Positions 28,801 through 36,264 of a DNA stretch of 64,000 nucleotides are shown one piece after another (within the stretch, counting starts at the first letter, position 1; each line of letters begins with the position of its first letter). The notes under the pieces were generated by a model. That model ran no database searches. It saw only the letters and a list, made by a program, of their open reading frames with translations, and was not told where the DNA came from. The DNA is from Crocinitomicaceae bacterium (GTDB lineage: Bacteria; Bacteroidota; Bacteroidia; Flavobacteriales_D; Crocinitomicaceae): assembly GCA_024643545.1 (NCBI GenBank), contig JAHEMR010000003.1:1-64000 (forward strand). Direction: 5' to 3'. Position numbers and translations under genes: made by a program.

Positions 28801-29577
28801 AAAGGAAACTGTGTATTGTGTTCCCGGTATATTGTTTGAAAGAATGTCGATTTCGTAAGGAGAAGGCAAACAGGTTGTCTGACCAGAACCCGCCACATTG
28901 ATGATCGGTGCGTCACCATTAAAGATAAGGTATTGTCTTACTTTCTGACAGCCAGCTGCATTCGTTAACGTGTGTGTCAAGGTAAATGCACCGAGTCCAT
29001 ACGTATGGGAAATCTGACCTGCAACAATGTTTGCTTGTGTTCCATTAGGACTTGCATCCCCCCAATTGAAGGTCTGTGTTGTTCCTGGAATTGCGGCAAC
29101 ATTCCACAGAAAAGTAGTATTCGTAGTATTCTGACTAACGCAGCGTTTAAACAGGGTAATCCCATTCACAGTAGTCGTTCCAAAACTGATTCCAGTATTC
29201 GCCAGTACAAGGTTGGAAACAGGAGAAGCATTGACCACAATTGTGCGACTTGACGTGTTTGATTGCCCATTGGGATTTGTTACCGTTAATGAAACAGTCG
29301 TTGCTGGCGTTGCCACATTGTACTGAACCGTGTGCGGTCCAACTTGATTCGAAGAAACAGGTGTTGCCCCCGTTCCAAAGGTCCAACTATACGTTGCACC
29401 TGGCAACACATTTGCAGAAGAATTTGTAAAAGTGATGGATTGACCCTGACAAATCGTAATGACACCGGCATTTAAAGATGGATTCGATTGAAAGGAGGAA
29501 ATTGGTACCTGAGCCCGTATCATTTGTGCGGTTAAAGACACAAAAAAGAGGAGGAAATAGCTGAATCTGAAGTTCAT
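25885..29577 (-). CDS. 1230-aa secreted adhesin with PKD and SprB-like repeats and gliding-motility-associated C-terminal domain
   Basis: PKD TYSWTFGTG; SprB-like VRCFGGTDGGINLTT...LTYAWTPN...SNLSAGTYSVLITNDDQC; C-term IVVPQFLSPNSDGKNDQWIF...VYNRWGNIVYQS. ATGA overlap with the sprF-like gene. Confidence 0.9.
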   Translation of the reverse strand: MNFRFSYFLLFFVSLTAQMIRAQVPISSFQSNPSLNAGVITICQGQSITFTNSSANVLPGATYSWTFGTGATPVSSNQVGPHTVQYNVATPATTVSLTVTNPNGQSNTSSRTIVVNASPVSNLVLANTGISFGTTTVNGITLFKRCVSQNTTNTTFLWNVAAIPGTTQTFNWGDASPNGTQANIVAGQISHTYGLGAFTLTHTLTNAAGCQKVRQYLIFNGDAPIINVAGSGQTTCLPSPYEIDILSNNIPGTQYTVSFTDGTPSSIFSTINDTTIAHIFNTSSCGQSYPVGPITINNAFSSTIVAQNACGTTFATVGPITISTGSDAQFTYTPASPICVNQDVSFSNTSSSGESVSNNGCSNAYGHYWSIQETTGYTIPYGSLGSNNGNINGNYDYTTWTNGTDSLVVNFNFPGTYHVWMYTGNTCGMDSIMQIVTINPTGTVLATPMVQTICSGDFFNPIVFSSTVPGYTVTWNLQDSTNVTGFNVATGSGVTNTTVTPMMLNNSSNTVGVVHLSAGVGCTNSAPTVVTINVNPVGNIQANPSQAYVCSGNNATIQLSSNLQNATFTWQALAPVTITGESNGSGSTISQTLSNSGNTLDTVFYTIFIGGVQCPGDSIVVPVVVQPNLGINAVQDYTVCPGTIINPTDYITSPVGATLTWTNTNGSIGIPTSGSGQIPTFAAGSNTGTTNISATITMTAVLNSICPSVQDQFTVTINPVGTVDLSTEDTLICSGETVDVSYSSNLSNMSVVWNHVSPSTITGASNGSANNGTVTDVLVNTGNTIDTVIYYFVPTGISCLSDTMFLSVAVQPQITMNQVSDITVCAGTSINPADYVTSPAGGVISWTNSNVNIGLAASGNGQIPTWIAGANNTGSSLSGTITATAQLNGCTGVQDDFVVSINPTPGFQFTTNPAGGLSCISPTAQISGVIQPNNCTVSWVGPGIVSGAQTTTITVNAPGSYIVTVTNPTTGCVNLDTVIMDAPNIVDITDVVLTNVRCFGGTDGGINLTTNQQGPLTYAWTPNVGATNVLSNLSAGTYSVLITNDDQCTADTTLVISEPQPIEINLLSSLISQCGEANGQLDLSVTGGTGSYSYSWSNGQNTQDLLAVDKGNYILTVTDANNCELIDTFSVDCTPLIPIVVPQFLSPNSDGKNDQWIFGNTSQYPEIQVWVYNRWGNIVYQSEVYQNDWNGWYTEGRQVDGPLPAATYFYVIDTKKKSQDLIKGYLEIQP

Positions 29578-29593
29578 TCGTGATAGTTTTGTG

Positions 29594-29601
29594 CAAAAGT
29601 A
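29594..29601 (-). promoter_or_regulatory. -7 promoter element TACTTTTG for the 25885-29577 operon
   Basis: Reverse complement of CAAAAGTA at 29594-29601 matches TAnnTTTG, 16 bp before the ATG. Confidence 0.55.
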
Positions 29602-29688
29602 AGCCTTTTAAAAAATCTACGAAAATAGAAAGTCAACTTAACACGCTCAATGAGTGATTAAACTTATTCTTTAATCTGAAAAGTGAAA

Positions 29689-31038
29689 CTAGAAACAGTG
29701 TCCGATTTGAAAGAAAAACTGTTTGTCTTCCTTGGAAATGGCATAATCAAATCTTAAAATGGTATTGACATTCCATGCGATGCGTAAGCCTAGTCCACCA
29801 TTTGAACGGAGGTTTTTTACATTCTGATTCCACATAGATGCACCTGAATCCCAAACAGCTCCAAAATCGTAAAAAGGAACTGCGCTAAACGCTAAATGCT
29901 GTTTGAATGCATCAAGTTCACCAAAACGGTATCGAAATTCTATGTTATTAAAGAACATCACCCTTGATAAAAAACGGCTCTGTTTGAAACCACGAAGTGT
30001 TTGCCCGCCTCCTAATCCTTCGATGCTGCCCTCTGATGTCCATTGGTCTTGGTATTCGTAGAATGGAGCATCCATTGCCGTATAACCCAAGGAAAAACGG
30101 GCAGCGAAAATTAACTTTTTAAATGTATCTGGGAGCAAACGTTGGTAAAAATTAACATGCGCAAAAGTCTTATTGAAGTTAAATTGAGATCCCAGTGCTT
30201 TCAAGGAAAGTTCATTGGTTAATTCGGCAAAAATTCCACTGGACGGATCTCCCTCCAAATCACGCGTATCGTAAATAAAACCAGCCTGTACGAATGAAAC
30301 TAAATTTTGACCAACTCCACGTATCAATCCATGCTGAAAATCCGTTGTTAAAAGGGAATTCCCGGAAAATGCAGTTAAATTCAATTTTGCCAATTCATAT
30401 CCTGCCAAAAGTCGAATCCGTCCTTCATTAAAGGAACGTTCCATACTCAAATTTAATATGGCTTCTTTTTTTGTGTACTGATGAAAAAAGGCATTTTGTC
30501 CCGTCAAAGAAGCATCATAGTCGCTAAAAGAGGCATGATGAATTACGTTTTGTGTAGAATCACCATTCGGATAATAACTTAAGCCCGGATTCGTTTCGGC
30601 TTCATTGATTCCGAAATACAATAAATTCGGATTAATTTCATAAGCCAATTCACCGCGAAGCCTCCATTTTGTATTCAAAATATACGGAACATCAACTGTT
30701 ACCATGATTTCTTTTTGCTGTCTGGAGGTGAGAAACATGGTGACATCAATTTCAGCACGGTATGGAGTGTATTTAAAGAATGGATCGGATTTTTTTCCAT
30801 TGAAAAAAAAACTACCTTCAGCTCCGATTCCTAAACCATTAACGGGATCAGAACTGATATCTGGAACACCTGTCACATAAAACCCTTCGCGTTTTGCGGC
30901 CAGATCCTCCTCGGATAATTGCTTTTCCTTTGCGATGGCAAATGGGAGCTTGAGTGTATCCTCTTTCAAATTAGTTTGGGAACCTGCGAAAAACGAAAAA
31001 AAGCCAATATAAGTGAGTAAAATGGAGTTTTTTTTCAT
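29689..31038 (-). CDS. BamA/TamA (Omp85, surface antigen D15) family outer-membrane protein
   Basis: GFIYDTRDLEGDPSSGIFAELTNE; GGGQTLRGFKQSRFLSRVMFFNNIEFRYRFGE; FDFGAVWDSG-like and C-terminal F. Confidence 0.85.
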   Translation of the reverse strand: MKKNSILLTYIGFFSFFAGSQTNLKEDTLKLPFAIAKEKQLSEEDLAAKREGFYVTGVPDISSDPVNGLGIGAEGSFFFNGKKSDPFFKYTPYRAEIDVTMFLTSRQQKEIMVTVDVPYILNTKWRLRGELAYEINPNLLYFGINEAETNPGLSYYPNGDSTQNVIHHASFSDYDASLTGQNAFFHQYTKKEAILNLSMERSFNEGRIRLLAGYELAKLNLTAFSGNSLLTTDFQHGLIRGVGQNLVSFVQAGFIYDTRDLEGDPSSGIFAELTNELSLKALGSQFNFNKTFAHVNFYQRLLPDTFKKLIFAARFSLGYTAMDAPFYEYQDQWTSEGSIEGLGGGQTLRGFKQSRFLSRVMFFNNIEFRYRFGELDAFKQHLAFSAVPFYDFGAVWDSGASMWNQNVKNLRSNGGLGLRIAWNVNTILRFDYAISKEDKQFFFQIGHCF

Positions 31039-31218
31039 CGGGAGATCAAGTTTGTATTGAGTAACACAAGATTAATCAATTTTGATCAATAAAGAGATTT
31101 AATTGAAAAAATCAAGGTAATCCAACCTTGCAAATAGATGTTGCGTTTTACTTTTGTTCATCATAAATTCACATTTTTTTAAAATTTGTGTAATATTGAT
31201 ACCTTAATCTATTCCTCA

Positions 31219-32886
31219 ATGAAAAAAACTAAAACCCTCTTATTTTCTCTCCTCGTTTTTTCCTTTCATAGTTTCGCACAAAAGTGGGGGAATTATACGC
31301 TTTATAGTATTCAAAATTCAAGCACTACATACTTAATCGATACCAATAATGTAGTTTACCACACATGGACACATGCTACTTCCGATAAAACAGGATATTC
31401 AAGCTATTTAATGCCCGACAAAATACTTTGGAGAACCGTAAAAACCTCTACGTCATTAAATGGTGGAGGCATTACTGGTAAAGTGCAAAAAGTCGATTGG
31501 AATGGAACAGTTCTTTGGAATTTTACTTATTCGAGCTCTACATATTGCATGCATCACGATATTTGTCCACTTCCAAATGGAAATGTACTGTTGATTTCTT
31601 ATGATGTGCGAACCGCAGCTGAATCGTCTGCAGCCGGACGAACAGCCTCAGGATCTGTTTGGTCAGAAAAAATCATTGAAGTGAAGCCAACCGGTGCAAC
31701 CACTGGGGACATAGTTTGGGAATGGAAATTATGGGACCACCTGGTTCAGAATGTGGATCCTGCGAAAAGTAATTATCAAACATCTATTTCTGAACATCCT
31801 GAATTATTGAACATTAACTATAATTCCACCGCGCAAGATTGGGTTCATATGAATGGAATCGATTATAATCCGGTACTTGACCAAATTACTTTTAGTTCGC
31901 ACATGTTGAATCAGTGGTTTGTGATTGATCATAGCACTTCCATTGCCGAGGCAGCTTCCCATGCTGGTGGATTCGCAGGAAAAGGCGGAGATTTTCTATA
32001 CCGATATGGAAATCCAACATCTTACGGAATGACCGGCAGTACCGTGTTAAATGTGACACACGATGCTCACTGGATTCCGGAGGGCAGTCCAGATGCAGGA
32101 CGCTTAGTTGGGTTTAACAACGCGGGGATTTCGAATCAACAATCAGCCGTGGATCAAGTGAATGTTCCCTTGAATGGATACAATTATAATTTAACACCTG
32201 GTCAAGCTTTTGCACCATTGATTTACGACGAGCGTTTAGCATGCAACGGTTCGACATCTAACATGGGGAATTCACAACAACTTCCAAACGGAAACGCGCT
32301 TGTTTGCATGGCCATGCAAGGACTCATTTACGAAGTGAATCCAAACGGAACAACCATTTGGTCGAAATCGACAACCGGAACAGTACCTCAAGCTTTTAGA
32401 TACAGTGATTGTTATGTGAATGGAACAAATATTCCAATTCCAACCATCACGGAGGCGAATAACTTATTGACATCCACTACAGCAGATACGTATCAATGGT
32501 ATTTCAATGGTCAAGCCATTCCAGGCGCTACTAGTCAATCCTACACGCCAACAGCGAATGGAATTTACCTGGTAAAAACCATGGACAATACCGCCTGTTT
32601 CAAACAATACTCAACAAGTTATTCTTACGTAAACTCAGCTGACGTTACAGAAATAAATGGAACAAGTTTGAGTATTTATCCGAATCCTTCGATGAACGGA
32701 CACTTTGTAATCCAAAGTACGATGCTTGAGTCATATGATGTGGTTAACATGCTGGGACAATTCATGACACAAAGTACAAACTCATCCGAAATCGATTTGT
32801 CAAATCAATTAAACGGAATCTATTTGATTCATATTCATTTAACAAATGGACAGACATTGACTAAACGATTAATAGTTTCAAAATAA
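31219..32886 (+). CDS. Aryl-sulfate sulfotransferase-like protein with type A T9SS sorting domain
   Basis: VVYHTWTHAT, MHHDICPLPNGNVLLISYD, EVKPTGATTGDIVWEWKLWDHLVQ, DWVHMNGIDYNPVLDQITFSSHMLNQWFVIDHS; C-term LSIYPNPSMNGHFVIQS...GIYLIHI. Confidence 0.88.
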   Translation: MKKTKTLLFSLLVFSFHSFAQKWGNYTLYSIQNSSTTYLIDTNNVVYHTWTHATSDKTGYSSYLMPDKILWRTVKTSTSLNGGGITGKVQKVDWNGTVLWNFTYSSSTYCMHHDICPLPNGNVLLISYDVRTAAESSAAGRTASGSVWSEKIIEVKPTGATTGDIVWEWKLWDHLVQNVDPAKSNYQTSISEHPELLNINYNSTAQDWVHMNGIDYNPVLDQITFSSHMLNQWFVIDHSTSIAEAASHAGGFAGKGGDFLYRYGNPTSYGMTGSTVLNVTHDAHWIPEGSPDAGRLVGFNNAGISNQQSAVDQVNVPLNGYNYNLTPGQAFAPLIYDERLACNGSTSNMGNSQQLPNGNALVCMAMQGLIYEVNPNGTTIWSKSTTGTVPQAFRYSDCYVNGTNIPIPTITEANNLLTSTTADTYQWYFNGQAIPGATSQSYTPTANGIYLVKTMDNTACFKQYSTSYSYVNSADVTEINGTSLSIYPNPSMNGHFVIQSTMLESYDVVNMLGQFMTQSTNSSEIDLSNQLNGIYLIHIHLTNGQTLTKRLIVSK

Positions 32887-32892
32887 ACGACT

Positions 32893-33879
32893 ATGAAAAC
32901 ACTTTCTATTTTTATCCTTTTTATGGGGTTTACAAGTATTTCCTTTGCAAAAAAAGTGAAATTCGCAGTTGACATGTCACAGCAAATTGTGAATGTAACA
33001 GGTGTTCACATTGTTGGAGATTTTCAAACAATAGCTGGATTTCCTGGCGGTGATTGGGTTTCCAATTCAACTCCCATGACACAAGAGGGAACATCAAATA
33101 TTTACAGCATCGTAGTCGATATTCCAGCCTTTCAAAAATACGAATACAAGTTTGTCAATGGAATTCAGTTTTACGAAGCGGAATTTGTACCGTATGAATC
33201 AAGAGTTGGGTATGACTTTAACGACAACCGTTGGTTGTATGTAGACTCTTTATCGAATGATACAACATTTGTTGGAGCTATCCTTTTTGCAGACAACGCG
33301 CCTTTGGGTAAGCAATTGATTCGTTTCTACGCCAATATGTACCAAGAAACTGTATCCTCCAATGGTGTTCATGTCCTTACCAATACATCTAACTTTAATC
33401 CAACAGCCAACTGGATGTATACGTTCGGTTCTGACTTATATGAAATCATTCTGTACGCTGATTCTTCCAGTAATGTACAATACGCTTTTCTAAATGGCAA
33501 CTCACTTGTAGACATGGAGAATATTCCGTCCATGTGCAACGTGCAAGGATACCGATCTATTGATGCCACGATGGATACGTTACTGACCAAAGTTTGCTTT
33601 GCCAGTTGCGAATTTTGTTCAGGAGTTGGCATCAATGAATCAACGATGGAACAACTTCATCTTTCTCCAAATCCAGCGACAAATTCCTTTACTATTTCAT
33701 CCGATTCACCCCTGATGCACGTATCCATTAAAGATATCAATGGTCGAGAAATCACCATCCCAACCGAAGGGAAAAATGAGCTAATGATTACAAGTTCACA
33801 ATGGTCAAGCGGCATCTATTGGATTCACGCAACCATGGAAAATGGAAAATGGTTGAGCGAAAAAATCGTCATCCAATAA
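32893..33879 (+). CDS. Secreted beta-sandwich (CBM48/E-set-like) protein with type A T9SS sorting domain
   Basis: VHIVGDFQ...FPGGDWVSNSTPM...YEYKFVNG; C-term LHLSPNPATNSFTISS...GIYWIHA. Confidence 0.65.
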   Translation: MKTLSIFILFMGFTSISFAKKVKFAVDMSQQIVNVTGVHIVGDFQTIAGFPGGDWVSNSTPMTQEGTSNIYSIVVDIPAFQKYEYKFVNGIQFYEAEFVPYESRVGYDFNDNRWLYVDSLSNDTTFVGAILFADNAPLGKQLIRFYANMYQETVSSNGVHVLTNTSNFNPTANWMYTFGSDLYEIILYADSSSNVQYAFLNGNSLVDMENIPSMCNVQGYRSIDATMDTLLTKVCFASCEFCSGVGINESTMEQLHLSPNPATNSFTISSDSPLMHVSIKDINGREITIPTEGKNELMITSSQWSSGIYWIHATMENGKWLSEKIVIQ

Positions 33880-33888
33880 GAAAAACCA

Positions 33889-36153
33889 ATGAAAATATTT
33901 AGCTCCCTCTTATTGCTTTTTATCGGCGTGTCACATGCTCAATCACAAAGTGATTTTTACGATAATAGTCAAATTCAAGAAATCCGTATTTATTTCAGTC
34001 AAACAAATTGGGATTATCAGATGGATACCGCGAAAGCTGGTACTGAATCCTTTATTATTGCGGATTCCGTAGTGATTAATGGCGTTAAATTTCTTTCTGT
34101 TGGAGTAAAATACAAAGGAAATAGTTCATATAATGCTGGTGAAGTTAAAAATCCGTTACACATCAGTCTGAATGAAACATTTTCGCAAAATTATCAAGGA
34201 TACCAAGATGTGAAATTGAGTAATGCTTATGGAGATCCCTCTGTCATCCGCGAAGTGTTGGCTTACGATATATTGAAGGATTACATGGTTTGTCCCAAAG
34301 CTAATTTCGCCAATGTATTCATCAACGACGTTCTCATGGGCTTATACACGAATGTTGAAAGCATTTCAAAAGCTTTTGTTCAAGAACACTTTTATTCGAA
34401 CAACCAGTCTTTCTTCAAATGTAATCCTGTAGGTACGGTAAGCCCGACGACGAAAAGTAACTTGCGTTATATTTCTGCGGACAGTACACAGTACTTTAAT
34501 TATTATCAACTTTTGTCCAATAACGGCTGGAGTGATTTAATTGCCTTATGTAATGCCGCAACAAACAACTTGGCAGCATTAGAAAATTTAATTGATGTGG
34601 ATCGCTCCTTATGGATGTTAGCCTTTAACAATGTGTTTATCAATCTAGATAGTTATTCCGGTGTGTTTGCCCAAAACTACTATTTATACCAAGATAACAA
34701 CGGCTATTTCAATCCGATTATGTGGGACCTCAACATGAGTTTTGGCTCCTTTCCTTTTCTTGGAAGTGGGAACACAAGTATGGGAAGTTTAACGAATTTA
34801 AACATGGAACAATTACCTGTTTCCATGCATAGTACAGATTCCTATTGGCCGTTGATTAAGTCTTTGAATGCCAATCCACTTTTTAAGAAAATGTATTTTG
34901 GACACATCAAAACGTTGATGGATGAAAAGTTAAGTAGTGGAACCTACCTTCAGCGTGCTCAATTTTTCCAAAACTTAATTCAGGCATCTGTAATTGCGGA
35001 TACGAATGACCATTTTACGGATGCACAGTTCTCGTCTTCCTTGACCACTGCCATTCCATTTAGTTCTTACACAGTTCCAGGAATCCAAAATTTAATGTCC
35101 AACCGGTTAGCATATTTATCTGGTACGAGCGAAATCAACCAAACTCAAGCACAAATATCCGCGATTAATGCGAGTCCAACGAGTCCAACTATTGGTCAAA
35201 CGGTGACTATTTCTGCACATGTCAGCAATGCTACTACTGTTTACTTCGGTTATCGCGCCAGTGTATTTGATCATTTTACACGAGTAGAGATGTTAGATGA
35301 CGGTCAACACAACGACGGTGCAGCTGGTGATCAAGTGTATGGATATCAATACGCTATGGATCATATCTTGACACAATATTACATTTATGCAGAAAATGCA
35401 TTAATAGGAAAATTCTCCCCAGAAAGAGCTGAATACGAATATTATACACTCTATGCAAATATGAGTTCACCTCAAGGAAATGAGCTTGTTTTAAATGAAA
35501 TATTAGCGAACAACTTTAGCGGGGTCATTAACGAATATGGATTCCGAAAAGATTGGCTGGAATTGTATAACAACAGTTCATCTACAAAAAATCTACTCGG
35601 GCTTTTCTTAAGTGACGACAAGGACAAATTGAATAAATATGCTTTCCCAATCAATGGAACTATCAACAGCAACAGTACCAATGTGGTTTGGATGGACAAC
35701 ACCTTAAATTCTTCGAACTATATGCATGCCAATTTCAGTCTTTCGAATGGGGGCGAAACGGTATACTTAACTAATTCTCAAGGGCTTATTTTAGATAGTG
35801 TTTCATATCCGTTACTCATCGAAGATGTTTCTTTTGGAAGATGTCCGGACGGAACTGGAACGTGGGGCTTAATGAATAACCCAAGTTTTAATGCCCAAAA
35901 TTGCATCGTAGGACTGACAGAAATTGCAATTGAACTGTACAATATTTCACCAAATCCATTTGAAAACAGTTTATGTATTACGAGTTCAGAAAACATGTTT
36001 GGTGAAATTCAATTATTAAACCTAAATGGACAGACCGTACAACGAATAAATTGCGCATCCAAGAAAATAGAAATTCCCACAGACTATTTAAAACAAGGGG
36101 TTTATTTACTTCAATTCAACGGACAAAACATTGGAAAAGTAGTAAAATTTTAA
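33889..36153 (+). CDS. CotH kinase family protein with lamin-tail-like domain and T9SS sorting domain
   Basis: VGVKYKGNSSY...KNPLHISLNETF, QDVKLSNAYGDPSVIREVLAYDIL, ANFANVFINDVLMGLYTNVESI, PIMWDLNMSFG; lamin-tail LVLNEILANN...WLELYNNSS; C-term YNISPNPFENSL. Confidence 0.9.
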   Translation: MKIFSSLLLLFIGVSHAQSQSDFYDNSQIQEIRIYFSQTNWDYQMDTAKAGTESFIIADSVVINGVKFLSVGVKYKGNSSYNAGEVKNPLHISLNETFSQNYQGYQDVKLSNAYGDPSVIREVLAYDILKDYMVCPKANFANVFINDVLMGLYTNVESISKAFVQEHFYSNNQSFFKCNPVGTVSPTTKSNLRYISADSTQYFNYYQLLSNNGWSDLIALCNAATNNLAALENLIDVDRSLWMLAFNNVFINLDSYSGVFAQNYYLYQDNNGYFNPIMWDLNMSFGSFPFLGSGNTSMGSLTNLNMEQLPVSMHSTDSYWPLIKSLNANPLFKKMYFGHIKTLMDEKLSSGTYLQRAQFFQNLIQASVIADTNDHFTDAQFSSSLTTAIPFSSYTVPGIQNLMSNRLAYLSGTSEINQTQAQISAINASPTSPTIGQTVTISAHVSNATTVYFGYRASVFDHFTRVEMLDDGQHNDGAAGDQVYGYQYAMDHILTQYYIYAENALIGKFSPERAEYEYYTLYANMSSPQGNELVLNEILANNFSGVINEYGFRKDWLELYNNSSSTKNLLGLFLSDDKDKLNKYAFPINGTINSNSTNVVWMDNTLNSSNYMHANFSLSNGGETVYLTNSQGLILDSVSYPLLIEDVSFGRCPDGTGTWGLMNNPSFNAQNCIVGLTEIAIELYNISPNPFENSLCITSSENMFGEIQLLNLNGQTVQRINCASKKIEIPTDYLKQGVYLLQFNGQNIGKVVKF

Positions 36154-36264
36154 TGCTATCCCAACCATTATTTGCTTTTCCCGTTTTAGTTTCGTGATGC
36201 CATTTGGATAAACTTTTAAAATATAACTCCAAACAAAGTAAACTAGATCTCCAAACATAAAACC

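Noticed and set aside
26891-29471. Many 60-100 aa ORFs antisense or out of frame to the 1230-aa adhesin
   Set aside because: Composition artefacts of Thr/Ser/Asn-rich coding sequence; Cys/Arg-rich translations with no coding support.
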